A DNA stretch of 64,000 nt from Flavobacterium sp. MC2016-06 (GCF_009711165.2 NZ_WMID02000012.1:92117-156116); one strand, 5' to 3'. Positions 56,595 to 64,000 are shown, numbered from the stretch's first letter. A program made the numbers and translations. The notes: a model not told the origin generated them from the sequence alone.

Positions 56595-58295
56595 TTATTT
56601 CACAGAAAAATATTCAGCAATTGGACCTAACGTTAAAGCTGGGAAGAATGATAAAGCGGCTACGATAAAAATTACCGCAAAAACTAATAAACCAAAAGTT
56701 GAAGTATCTGTTTTTAAAGTTCCGTTGCTTTCAGGAATGTATTTTTTAGAAGCCAGAATTCCTGCAATCGCAACAGGTCCGATAATTGGTAAATAACGAG
56801 CCAGTAACATTACAATTCCCGTAGAGATATTCCAGAAAGGCGTATTATCACCTAAACCTTCAAAACCACTTCCGTTATTAGCAGACGATGAGGTAAACTC
56901 GTATAACATTTCAGAGAAACCGTGATAACCCGGATTTGCCAGCCATCCCGATAAAGCCTCAGGATTTCCTGCATATAAATTACTTGCCAAAGCTGTTCCA
57001 ACCAAAATTAAAAAGGGGTGAAGTAAAGCAATAATCATAGCGATTTTCATTTCTTTCGCTTCGATTTTCTTTCCAAGGAATTCTGGAGTTCTGCCGACCA
57101 TTAAGCCGCTGATGAAAACCGCAAGAATAATAAAGATGTAGAAATTTAAAAACCCAACACCAATACCGCCATAAAAACAGTTAATCATCATTCCCAAAAG
57201 GGTTGTCATTCCTGCAATTGGCGTCATGCTATCGTGCATAGCATTTACAGAACCATTACTCGTACAAGTAGTATAAGTGGCCCAATTGGCCGAAGCTGCA
57301 GAACCAAAGCGAACTTCTTTTCCTTCCATACTTCCCATATTTTGAGTAATTCCCATGTGAGAAATAGCAGGATTTCCGTTCATTTCAGCAACGACTGTCG
57401 GAATCAATAAAAACAAGAAACCTAAAGTCATCACACTATAAATAGTCCAAGATAATTTCTTGCGTTTCAATACAAATCCAAGAGCAAAAATCATCGCAAT
57501 CGGAATTAAAAAAATCGAAACATTCTCAACAATATTTGTTAAGTAATTAGGGTTCTCCATTGGGTTTGCAGAGTTCGGACCGTAAAATCCGCCACCGTTT
57601 GTTCCTAATTGTTTAATAGCTACAAAAGCAGCAACAGGGCCACGGCTCACATTTTGTTCCTTACCTTCAAGAGTTGTGATTTTATCCTTCCCTTCAAAAG
57701 TCATTGGAGTTCCGTTAAAAACTAAAATCGAAGCAACTATAATAGATAAAGGCAATAAAACTCTGGTACAAGATCGAACGAAGAAGCTGTAGAAGTTCCC
57801 CAGTTGTGTCGTTGTTTTTTCTTTCATGGCAACAAAAACCATAGCACAAATAGCCATTCCGCATCCCGCGCTGATAAACTGCCAAAGCATTAGAGACAAT
57901 TGTCCTAAATAAGACAAACCAGTTTCGCCAGAGTAATGCTGTAAATTGGTATTGGTAATAAAACTAATTGTAGTATTAAAAGCCAAATCACCAGACATAG
58001 ATGGGTTCCCATCTGGATTTAGAGGAAGCCATTCCATGTTGGTTAAAACCAGCATCGAAATGATAAACCAAATAAAGTTTATAGACAACAGCGCACCTAA
58101 ATGCTGTTTCCAAGTCATTTCGATGTTTGGATTTATTCCTCCAGCTTTATAAAATAATTTGTCAAGAGGGTCGAAAATTTTATCAAGCCAAGTAGTTTCA
58201 TAACTAAAAATCTTGCCGATGTAACGACCTAATGGAATAGCTAAAAGCATAACTAATCCATACATAACGATAATTCCTAATATTTCTGTATTCAT
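56595..58295 (-). CDS. kdpA: Potassium-transporting ATPase potassium-binding subunit
   Basis: The protein has 566 aa and about ten membrane helices. Selectivity-filter-like loops are recognisable in NTNLQHYSGETGLSY, KQLGTNGGGFYGPNSA, SVNAMHDSMTPIAGM and SSANNGSGFEGL. It is the channel-like K+-binding subunit of the Kdp complex in the inner membrane. kdpF is encoded about 146 bases upstream, with an inverted AATCTGTGGCAAAA repeat (58340-58409) between them. Confidence 0.97.
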   Translation of the reverse strand: MNTEILGIIVMYGLVMLLAIPLGRYIGKIFSYETTWLDKIFDPLDKLFYKAGGINPNIEMTWKQHLGALLSINFIWFIISMLVLTNMEWLPLNPDGNPSMSGDLAFNTTISFITNTNLQHYSGETGLSYLGQLSLMLWQFISAGCGMAICAMVFVAMKEKTTTQLGNFYSFFVRSCTRVLLPLSIIVASILVFNGTPMTFEGKDKITTLEGKEQNVSRGPVAAFVAIKQLGTNGGGFYGPNSANPMENPNYLTNIVENVSIFLIPIAMIFALGFVLKRKKLSWTIYSVMTLGFLFLLIPTVVAEMNGNPAISHMGITQNMGSMEGKEVRFGSAASANWATYTTCTSNGSVNAMHDSMTPIAGMTTLLGMMINCFYGGIGVGFLNFYIFIILAVFISGLMVGRTPEFLGKKIEAKEMKIAMIIALLHPFLILVGTALASNLYAGNPEALSGWLANPGYHGFSEMLYEFTSSSANNGSGFEGLGDNTPFWNISTGIVMLLARYLPIIGPVAIAGILASKKYIPESNGTLKTDTSTFGLLVFAVIFIVAALSFFPALTLGPIAEYFSVK

Positions 58296-58339
58296 AATTT
58301 AAGAGTAAACTTTCTGATTTTAGATTAAATAATTTTTAT

Positions 58340-58409
58340 TTTTTGCCACAGATTAAAAGGATTAAAATGATTTTAAATCTGTGAGAATCTGTGTAATCTG
58401 TGGCAAAAA
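58340..58409. repeat. Inverted repeat between kdpF and kdpA
   Basis: TTTTTGCCACAGATTA faces TAATCTGTGGCAAAAAC; the centre holds AATCTGTGAGAATC words. It resembles family C in its AATCTG core but has different ends. Confidence 0.8.
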
Positions 58410-58441
58410 CTTCAATTGTTTTATAATCCTAAATTTTCTAA

Positions 58442-58519
58442 TTAAAATTTTTCAGGTTTGATTAAAACATAACCGATGTAAATAAAAACGGCGATGGCGA
58501 TGATAAATAATAGTGTCAT
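58442..58519 (-). CDS. kdpF: KdpF-like small membrane subunit
   Basis: The peptide has 25 aa: a single membrane helix (LLFIIAIAVFIYIGYVLI) followed by KPEKF. Length, one-helix layout and the Y-x-L-x-K/R-P-E-K-F ending are those of KdpF, which stabilises the KdpABC complex. It lies 3 bases... upstream spacing from the preceding 26-aa frame is also minimal, and kdpA follows. It is below the usual gene-finder limit. Confidence 0.85.
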   Translation of the reverse strand: MTLLFIIAIAVFIYIGYVLIKPEKF

Positions 58520-58522
58520 AAT

Positions 58523-58603
58523 TTAGATTTTTTCGAAAATGGAAATCATTTTAAAGAAGCCAGCAAAAAGTATCAGTCCGGCAGTGATTAGTATAAGTGT
58601 CAT
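58523..58603 (-). CDS. 26-aa membrane peptide upstream of kdpF
   Basis: ATG at 58603 overlaps the TGA of the 105-aa gene by one base (TGATG). The peptide MTLILITAGLILFAGF continues with FKMISIFEKI: one short membrane helix with a charged tail. It starts with the same MTL as kdpF and stops 3 bases before the kdpF start. It may be a second small subunit or regulator of Kdp. Coding status rests on the overlap and position. Confidence 0.6.
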   Translation of the reverse strand: MTLILITAGLILFAGFFKMISIFEKI

Positions 58604-58884
58604 CATACTCCAGAAGTATTAACTTGTTTGATATATTCCGCTTTAAGCGTTTGAGGAAAAAGGTGAGAAATGTTGCAGTGACGCATTTCCATAAAAGAAG
58701 AAACCGAGAAAACATACACATTAGAAATGGCATTTTTTGTTTCGATACTTCCAGAAATAAACAAACGTTCAGCAAGTGCCAGACATTTTTTTGCTCGGAC
58801 GATATTACCAGAAATAATAGATTTTTTAGTAATCTCAGCAAACCGTTCTGCTTGTTTGTAAATAGAATTGACTTGATTTTTCAT
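58603..58884 (-). CDS. Small Kdp-locus protein, function unknown
   Basis: The protein has 93 aa from the ATG at 58884 (105 aa from 58920). It is soluble and mostly helical, with SIYKQAERFAEITKKSI and VRAKKCLALAERLFISGS, the second like a TPR-type helix. It is the first gene of the kdp cluster, translationally coupled to the 26-aa peptide and kdpF. I do not know its function; a role in Kdp control is a guess from position. Confidence 0.65.
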   Translation of the reverse strand: MKNQVNSIYKQAERFAEITKKSIISGNIVRAKKCLALAERLFISGSIETKNAISNVYVFSVSSFMEMRHCNISHLFPQTLKAEYIKQVNTSGV

Positions 58885-59002
58885 TAGAAAGAATTTTAAT
58901 GTTCTTTCCACGTATGCCAAAATATGTTCCGAAAAAGAGCAGAAGAGGTTAAAGTCTTGTCAATAAAAGACTTATTGTTTTGTGCCAAAAATTAGACAGA
59001 AA

Positions 59003-59030
59003 AAAAGCCTATCAAAATGATAAGCTTTTA
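59003..59030 (-). terminator. Terminator of the NtrC-like regulator gene
   Basis: AGCTTATCATTTTGATAGGCT with a T run on the minus strand; one G-U pair in the stem. It separates the regulator gene from the kdp genes. Confidence 0.7.
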
Positions 59031-59070
59031 TTAAAATGATAGGTTATTGAATTGTGTTGAAATTATTTTT

Positions 59071-59201
59071 AACACATAGAGACATAGTTCAAAAATGTAA
59101 ATAAGTCATTTCATTAATAATAAAACTCAGAGCTATGTGGAAAAACTAGTTTTCTAAAAAACACCTTCAACTAAAAATAAAAATCTATGTTTCTATGTGT
59201 T
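59071..59201. repeat. Inverted repeat, family B, copy 2 (between the regulator and the kdp genes)
   Basis: AACACATAGAGACATAG and CTATGTTTCTATGTGTT are the inverted ends of a 131-base unit; the internal GCTATGTGGAAAAACTA matches copy 1. With the terminator it fills most of the 330-base gap 58885-59214. Confidence 0.85.
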
Positions 59202-59214
59202 CAAATAATAAGCG

Positions 59215-60555
59215 TTATTGTATATTATACTCTTCAAGTTTTCGGTATAAAGTCGCAATTCCAATTTCCAATAATCTTGCAGTTTCAGCCTTATTACCTT
59301 TAGTATAATTCAAAACCTTCTGAATATGTAGTTTTTCAATACTCTGCATAGAGAAAGCCGACATCGTTTTATTTGTTTTTTCACTTTGATGCTGCATCTC
59401 ATAAGGCAGAACATCAGAAGTCAAAATAGTGTCGCTCAAAATAACCGAACGTTCAATAATATTTTTGAGTTCACGAATATTTCCCGGCCAAGAATAATGC
59501 TCTAATTTCTGAAGAAAATCATCTGAGATTTCAAGAGTCTTTTTATTCGTTTTCTCAGAAAATTGTTTGGCAAAATTAAGTGTCAGCACAGCAATATCTT
59601 TAATTCGTTCTCTTAAAGGTGGAAGTTTGATTTCGAAAATATTCAATCTGAAATATAAATCAGAACGAAAGCGATGTTCGTCACTTTCTGTTTTTAAATC
59701 ACGGTTTGTTGCTGCAATCAATCTAAAATTTGATTTTTTTGAAGTCGTATCACCAACCGGAATATATTCGCTGGTTTCTAAAACGCGCAATAATTTAGCT
59801 TGAAGTTCAATTGGCATTTCTCCAATTTCATCCAAAAATAAAGTGCCGCCATTGGCCTCTTCAATAAAACCTTTTTTATCTTTTAGAGCGCCTGTAAAAG
59901 CACCTTGTTTATGACCAAAAAGTTCGCTTTCTAAAATCTCCTTGCTAAAAGTACTGCAGTTTAGTGCCACAAAAGATTTTCCTACACGATTACTGTTTTC
60001 GTGAATCGCTTGCGCAAAAACCTCTTTCCCAGTTCCAGTTTCGCCAGTTAATAAAACAGTAGAATCAGTTTTAGCTACTTTCTTAGCAAGATCAATAACC
60101 TGTTCAATTCCTTTTGATTTACCTATAATAGTATCAAAAGAATATTTATCGCCAATGCGTTTTTCAAGTTGCTGCACCTTTTTCTGCAATTGTACTTTTT
60201 CGACAGCTTTATAAAGAAGCGGAATAATTTTATCATTATCATCGCCTTTTACAATATAATCAAAAGCACCATTTTTCATCGCTTGCACACCATCTGCAAT
60301 ATTTCCGAAAGCGGTTAACAGAATAACTTCCGTTAAAGGAAAACTTCCTTTTATATTCTGAAGAAAATCGACGCCATTTCCGTCGGGCAATTTTACATCA
60401 CATAAAACAACATCAATATCAGTTTGCTCGAGTTTCTTAAAACCAGATTTCAAATCTTTGGCTTCAAAAACTTCAAAACCTTCCGATTTTACAATGCGAG
60501 CCAATAGACTTCTGAGTTTTTCTTCGTCGTCTATAATTAAAATTTTATGTGTCAT
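59215..60555 (-). CDS. NtrC-family sigma-54-dependent response regulator of the Kdp locus
   Basis: The protein has 446 aa. A receiver domain (phospho-acceptor Asp53 in VLCDVKLPDG) is followed by an AAA+ domain with GETGTGKE, the sigma-54-contact loop GAFTGA and GGTLFLDEIGEM. A C-terminal Fis-type helix-turn-helix ends KAETARLLEIGIATLYRKLEEY. In the receiver the conserved Lys is followed by Gly (VKGDD) instead of Pro. Its position suggests it replaces KdpE. It has a TAAATTTG -7 box (minus strand, 60595-60602). Confidence 0.93.
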   Translation of the reverse strand: MTHKILIIDDEEKLRSLLARIVKSEGFEVFEAKDLKSGFKKLEQTDIDVVLCDVKLPDGNGVDFLQNIKGSFPLTEVILLTAFGNIADGVQAMKNGAFDYIVKGDDNDKIIPLLYKAVEKVQLQKKVQQLEKRIGDKYSFDTIIGKSKGIEQVIDLAKKVAKTDSTVLLTGETGTGKEVFAQAIHENSNRVGKSFVALNCSTFSKEILESELFGHKQGAFTGALKDKKGFIEEANGGTLFLDEIGEMPIELQAKLLRVLETSEYIPVGDTTSKKSNFRLIAATNRDLKTESDEHRFRSDLYFRLNIFEIKLPPLRERIKDIAVLTLNFAKQFSEKTNKKTLEISDDFLQKLEHYSWPGNIRELKNIIERSVILSDTILTSDVLPYEMQHQSEKTNKTMSAFSMQSIEKLHIQKVLNYTKGNKAETARLLEIGIATLYRKLEEYNIQ

Positions 60556-60594
60556 TTGAGGATATTAGTAAAACCGAATGGTTATTTCGAAATA

Positions 60595-60602
60595 CAAATT
60601 TA
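60595..60602 (-). promoter_or_regulatory. -7 element of the NtrC-like regulator gene
   Basis: On the minus strand TAAATTTG, 40 bases upstream of the start codon. No TTG at normal spacing. Confidence 0.5.
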
Positions 60603-60736
60603 GGTTTTAAATCATTTGACTTTTGAAATCATTGCAAATTTTGAAAAAAGTATTTTCAGGTTATTTAAATCCCATCTTTTTGGATTGATTTTCTTAAAGT
60701 GATGTATCTTTATGAGCTATAAATCTAACGCCTCAA

Positions 60737-61969
60737 ATGAAAATACCACAAAACCGAATAAAACAGTTTGTATTCACATCACTTTTAACTCTAGTAGTTT
60801 CTACTTTTTGTTTTGGAAATCCATCAAATGCTCAAAAAGACACTTTAAAAACTAAAACTATTTCATTCAAAATAAAACTTAAATCGAATGAAAAAGTTAC
60901 AATAATACCCGCATCTTTAAAATTCAACAAACATTTAGCCTATAGTTTTACGCTCGATGACGGATATCGTTCCGCTTATTTAACTGCTTTTCCACTATTA
61001 AATGGAGGAAATATAAGTGGAAAAACGATAAACGAATGGAAAAACGATCAAGGTGGAGACGGAACAAATTCAAAAGGTCTTTATTATTCGGATGGATTAG
61101 GAAATAAAATTCCGTTCAAATTAGGATTAGCAATTAATGGCGCTGCGCTAAATGACCGAGCAAATAGAGGACACCTTTCTTGGACAGAAACAAAAGAAAT
61201 GTACAACGCAGGTTGGGATATTCTGAATCATGGTCTTCATCACGCAACAAAACACGGAACAAATTTCTTGACAGAAGTAACAGAAAATACAACTTCAATA
61301 CAACAAAATTTAGGTTTTACAATGTCGCAATTTGTAGTTCCTGGAGGAGAAGCCGATCCTGGATATCATTTAGAATACGAAAAAGACGCACTTGCAAATG
61401 GATCTTTTTCGGTAGCTTCTTATGTAGGTTCAGGACCAATTATAAATGTAAAAGACAAAGTAAATCTTGATAAAATGATTTATGCTAGAGTTTTTGTTCA
61501 AAGTTCAAAAGATACAATTGGCTTTAAAACAATGGATCGTTATTTGGCTACTTTCGATTCTGTTGCAAAATTGCCAAACCCAATTTGGCACAATGCATTT
61601 ACACATGGAGTAGGAAATGGAAATCTTTGGAATTTAAGTATGCGTTTTCCAGATTTTAAATATTTCATGACAGCAATTGCAGATAAATATGGTGTAAAAG
61701 GAAATGATACTATCTGGATGGCACCGTGGCAAGAAGTTTACGAATACATTTGGCTTCGCGACAGAATCAAAATCAATTATACTCAAAATAATAAAGAAGG
61801 TATCGTAACAATTGAACTTCCAGAAATTCCAGAAACTTTTAGACATCGAGCAATTTCATTATCAGTTAATACTATTTCAAAATTCGAAATAGAATCAAAT
61901 CCTCAAGATTTTACAATTTTAGATGATGGAAAGAAAATGCATAAACAAATAACAATTCAGTTGAGGTAG
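60737..61969 (+). CDS. Exported NodB-type polysaccharide deacetylase-like protein
   Basis: The protein has 410 aa. A signal peptide (FVFTSLLTLVVSTFCFG) precedes a NodB-homology domain with the Asp pair in YSFTLDDGYRS and a histidine motif in ILNHGLHHATKHG. The later FVVPGGEADPGYH is in place of motif 3. The C-terminal about 60 residues are beta-rich (EGIVTIELPEIPETFRHR). Such enzymes remove N-acetyl or O-acetyl groups from glycans. A TATCTTTA sequence near 60706 is a near-match -7 box. The substrate is unknown. Confidence 0.8.
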   Translation: MKIPQNRIKQFVFTSLLTLVVSTFCFGNPSNAQKDTLKTKTISFKIKLKSNEKVTIIPASLKFNKHLAYSFTLDDGYRSAYLTAFPLLNGGNISGKTINEWKNDQGGDGTNSKGLYYSDGLGNKIPFKLGLAINGAALNDRANRGHLSWTETKEMYNAGWDILNHGLHHATKHGTNFLTEVTENTTSIQQNLGFTMSQFVVPGGEADPGYHLEYEKDALANGSFSVASYVGSGPIINVKDKVNLDKMIYARVFVQSSKDTIGFKTMDRYLATFDSVAKLPNPIWHNAFTHGVGNGNLWNLSMRFPDFKYFMTAIADKYGVKGNDTIWMAPWQEVYEYIWLRDRIKINYTQNNKEGIVTIELPEIPETFRHRAISLSVNTISKFEIESNPQDFTILDDGKKMHKQITIQLR

Positions 61970-62022
61970 AAACATTATAATTCTCTTAACACCAAAGAAT
62001 TTAGCTTTTGTGCTAAATGAAG

Positions 62023-62030
62023 TAATTTTG
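62023..62030 (+). promoter_or_regulatory. -7 element of the luciferase-like monooxygenase gene
   Basis: TAATTTTG matches TAnnTTTG, 20 bases before the start codon. The upstream TTTTG is only 12 bases away, shorter than usual. Confidence 0.5.
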
Positions 62031-62049
62031 TATAAAAGCAATTATTTAC

Positions 62050-63060
62050 ATGAAAAACCCAATTTCAGTCTCTATATTAGAACTCGCTATTATTACCCAA
62101 GATAGCAACGCCTCAGAAACATTTGAAAAAACAAAAGACATAGCACAGCTTGCAGATGGTTTAGGTTACAAACGATTTTGGCTTGCCGAACACCATAATA
62201 TGGCACACGTTGCAAGTTCAGCAACTGTTGTTTTAATCGGATACATCGCAAGTCAAACGCAAGATATACGTGTAGGTTCGGGAGGAATCATGCTCCCTAA
62301 TCATTCCCCTCTAATAGTTGCCGAACAGTTCGGAACTTTAGAAACACTTTATCCAAACCGAATTGATTTAGGTTTAGGAAGAGCGCCGGGAACAGATCAG
62401 CCAACCGCCGAAGCAATCCGAAAAGATTTTTTTGAGCAAGCGCAACGATTTCCACAAAACGTAAGCAAGCTTCAGGATTATTTCTCTGGAGAAAATGTTG
62501 TTGCAAAAGTACGCGCATTTCCAGCAGAAGGAACCAATGTTCCAATCTGGATTTTAGGTTCAAGTACAGAAAGTGCCGCTCTGGCTGCTGCTTACGGATT
62601 ACCTTATGCATTCGCCGGACATTTTGCACCGCGCCAAATGATTCAAGCCTTTGAGTTTTATAGAGAGAACTTTCAACCATCGGCAGCTTTAAGCAAGCCT
62701 AAAACAATGGCATGTGTAAATATCATCGCAGCAGATACAGACGAAGAAGCAGAATTACTGTCAACCAGCTTATATCAAATGTTTCTGAATCTAATTCGTG
62801 GTGATCGTAAAGGTTTACAACCGCCAGTTCCGTCACTAGATGATATTATGAGCGAAGAAGAGCGTTTCCATGTCAATCAAATGACCGCTTGTACCTTTGC
62901 AGGAAACCCAAAACAACTAGCAGTAGATCTAAAGAAATTTATAGATTATGCTAAAATTGATGAGTTAATGGTAACAAGTCCAATATACGATCATCAAGCA
63001 AAACTAAAAAGCATACAAATTACCAAAGAAGTTATCGACTCATTAAATCAGATACTATAA
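62050..63060 (+). CDS. LLM-class flavin-dependent oxidoreductase
   Basis: The protein has 336 aa. The bacterial-luciferase-like fold is indicated by AQLADGLGYKRFWLAEHHNM, VGSGGIMLPNHSPL, VAEQFGTLETLYPNRIDLGLGRAPGTD and PIWILGSSTESAALAAAYGLPYAFAGHF. It matches the YhbW/MsnO8-like subgroup. It would use reduced flavin to oxidise an unknown substrate. It stands alone; a terminator-like family E repeat lies 53 bases downstream. Confidence 0.92.
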   Translation: MKNPISVSILELAIITQDSNASETFEKTKDIAQLADGLGYKRFWLAEHHNMAHVASSATVVLIGYIASQTQDIRVGSGGIMLPNHSPLIVAEQFGTLETLYPNRIDLGLGRAPGTDQPTAEAIRKDFFEQAQRFPQNVSKLQDYFSGENVVAKVRAFPAEGTNVPIWILGSSTESAALAAAYGLPYAFAGHFAPRQMIQAFEFYRENFQPSAALSKPKTMACVNIIAADTDEEAELLSTSLYQMFLNLIRGDRKGLQPPVPSLDDIMSEEERFHVNQMTACTFAGNPKQLAVDLKKFIDYAKIDELMVTSPIYDHQAKLKSIQITKEVIDSLNQIL

Positions 63061-63112
63061 TATATAAGTACAATTTTACTCCATTATATAATAGGTATAT
63101 AGTTTTGTACAC

Positions 63113-63148
63113 AACCTAACAGGTTTTCAAAACCTGTTAGGTTTTTTT
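63113..63148. terminator. Family E inverted repeat acting as terminator
   Basis: AACCTAACAGGTTTT and AAAACCTGTTAGGTT flank a single C and are followed by TTTT. It is a perfect 15-bp stem with a T run. A shorter copy (CCTAACAGGTTT...) is at 53578-53603. Confidence 0.8.
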
Positions 63149-63198
63149 ATACATATATAAGGAATAGATTTGTACATAATATATAAGTTTAGGTATAA

Positions 63199-63295
63199 TA
63201 AGGAGCTTAATCCCGCTGTTCGTTCCAATCTTTTGTGCCTCCCGATAGCTATCGGGACCGGCACAAAAGGATTTCCACTTCCATCGGGGCTAGGA
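63199..63295. repeat. Interspersed intergenic repeat, family A, copy 4
   Basis: It begins AAGGAGCTTAATCCCGCT. The outer stem is CTTTTGTGCC against GGCACAAAAGG, enclosing a second stem CCCGATAGCTATCGGG, and it ends ATCGGGGCTAGG. Best-preserved copy of the four. Confidence 0.88.
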
Positions 63296-63300
63296 GAGTT

Positions 63301-63600
63301 GTTTCCATAATAAACATTCTTTTCACAGGCTTAAATCTCCTTTTCAGAAGAAGAAGAGAGGCTTTATGCCTTCGCGTCTTTGCGAGAACCAGCTAAAACA
63401 GTCTCAAAAGCTTAAAAAGGCAGAAAAGGAAAGATTAAAGTATTCTCAAGAAACCCTTAAAAAAATAAAAAACCCAGCAAAACCGGGGATTGAATGAAAA
63501 TCGAAATTACCAGATCGGCATTGTAATTAAGAAAAATCTTAAAAAGAGCAATATTTTTTAATTTGTAAAAAAGCTGTTATCAGTAAGTTAAGGAAAGAAG
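63301..63600. other. Gap with no gene recognised
   Basis: Purine-rich sequence (AGAAGAAGAAGAGAGG), a GCCTTCGCGTCTTTGCGAGAACC repeat fragment at about 63369 and a short AACCCAGCAAAACCGGGG inverted repeat near 63469. No coding frame could be supported. A-rich runs increase toward the rRNA promoters. Confidence 0.5.
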
Positions 63601-63633
63601 TAAAAAAAGATTAAAAATAGTTATTATAAAAGC

Positions 63634-63663
63634 TTGCGTAACTGGAATTGTTGACTACTTTTG
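63634..63663 (+). promoter_or_regulatory. rRNA operon promoter P1
   Basis: TTG (63634-63636), 19 bases, TACTTTTG (63656-63663), followed by CACCCGC. A long A/T-rich stretch lies directly upstream of the TTG, like an UP element. Confidence 0.85.
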
Positions 63664-63765
63664 CACCCGCAACAACGCAGACGTTCACAGAAAGACTGGC
63701 AGGAAAAACGAATTAAGGTTTTAAAATGTTTGAGAAAACAAATTAAAAAATAATTCAAAAAAAGC

Positions 63766-63796
63766 TTGTGAGATTTGAAAACGCTGCTTATCTTTG
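63766..63796 (+). promoter_or_regulatory. rRNA operon promoter P2
   Basis: TTG (63766-63768), 20 bases, TATCTTTG (63789-63796), followed by CACCCCGC. An A-rich stretch precedes the TTG. Confidence 0.85.
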
Positions 63797-63890
63797 CACC
63801 CCGCAAAACACGCAAGTTCATTGAGAGATTGGTTAGGAAAAGAAGAAAAAATGAAAAGTAAAATTTTCTCAAAAAAACTTCAAAATTTTC

Positions 63891-63920
63891 TTGCCGGTTA
63901 AAAATAAAGATGTAGTTTTG
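63891..63920 (+). promoter_or_regulatory. rRNA operon promoter P3
   Basis: TTG (63891-63893), 19 bases, TAGTTTTG (63913-63920), followed by CACCCGC. AAAATTTTC/AAAAAAAC tracts precede it. Confidence 0.85.
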
Positions 63921-64000
63921 CACCCGCTTTGAGAAACAAGCGAAACAAAATAGTAAGACACGTTCGTAGACATATTGAATTGACAGCCGTTTTAACAGAG
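63921..64000 (+). other. Start of an rRNA operon leader
   Basis: The sequence after P3 (GACACGTTCGTAGACATATTGAATTGACAGCC and on) resembles what I recall of the region just upstream of 16S rRNA in flavobacteria. No part of the mature 16S gene is visible before the window ends, so the rRNA operon itself is an inference. Confidence 0.6.

Noticed and set aside
58921..58995. TTGGCA boxes (twice on the minus strand) upstream of the kdp small genes as sigma-54 promoters
   Set aside because: TTTTGGCACAAAAC and TTTTGGCATACG look like -24 elements, but neither has GC at the required distance for a -12 element.
31144..63295. CRISPR array made of the family A-F repeats
   Set aside because: Copies are dispersed, kilobases apart, of variable length and self-complementary; no regular spacers and no cas genes.
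63624..63923. 99-aa minus-strand open frame opposite the rRNA promoters
   Set aside because: It crosses three promoters in an AT-rich region, is Phe/Leu/Lys-rich and has no start context or family.

Overview
The window is a chromosomal segment of a Flavobacterium-like member of the Bacteroidota. The basis is low GC, weak or absent Shine-Dalgarno sequences, many -7 boxes of the Bacteroidota form TAnnTTTG (some with an upstream TTG), and typical gene content: a DUF3467 gene after rpoC, an exosortase with a VIT-domain partner, and a Kdp system run by an NtrC-type regulator. No BLAST or HMM search was possible. Family names come from reading the translated proteins.

Layout. 1-12.3 kb is the translation/transcription superoperon: tuf 3' end, tRNA-Trp, secE, nusG, rplK, rplA, rplJ, rplL, rpoB, rpoC and a DUF3467 gene, with hairpins before rplK and after tuf, rplL and rpoB. 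12.4-21.8 kb holds an O-antigen-ligase/TPR membrane protein, a CxxC protein, prfC, a lipoprotein alpha-amylase, a SurA-like isomerase and a MoxR ATPase. 21.9-25.5 kb is a two-gene sorting unit: a VIT protein with a PEP-CTERM-like tail translationally coupled to its exosortase. 25.9-31.1 kb carries two aconitases in tandem (AcnB type, then mitochondrial/AcnA type). 31.3-39.4 kb has a kelch protein, a LysM-NlpC/P60 hydrolase, a histidine kinase/CheY pair, a trans-aconitate-methyltransferase-like enzyme, a small membrane protein and an APC permease.

39.7-45.2 kb is a DNA-damage island: DUF1810, AlkB, a DnaQ exonuclease/GIY-YIG fusion, UmuC and UmuD on the minus strand, with a divergent HTH-S24 (LexA-like) regulator. 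45.2-47.9 kb carries an SRPBCC/ArsR/DinB cassette with twin inverted-repeat operators, two unknown small proteins and a GNAT acetyltransferase. 48.0-60.6 kb is a PAP2 phosphatase followed by a remodelled potassium (Kdp) locus. In transcription order on the minus strand it reads: NtrC-like regulator, 105-aa protein, 26-aa membrane peptide, kdpF, kdpA, kdpB, kdpC, outer-membrane porin, KdpD sensor half, separate histidine kinase. 60.7-63.1 kb has a NodB-type deacetylase and a luciferase-like monooxygenase. 63.6-64.0 kb is the upstream region of an rRNA operon, with three tandem promoters of nearly identical design; the 16S gene itself lies beyond the window.

The intergenic DNA is rich in short inverted-repeat elements of at least six families. 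One copy of the commonest family is split by a smaller inverted-repeat element flanked by a 6-bp direct repeat. No phage, CRISPR array, transposase or integrated plasmid was seen.
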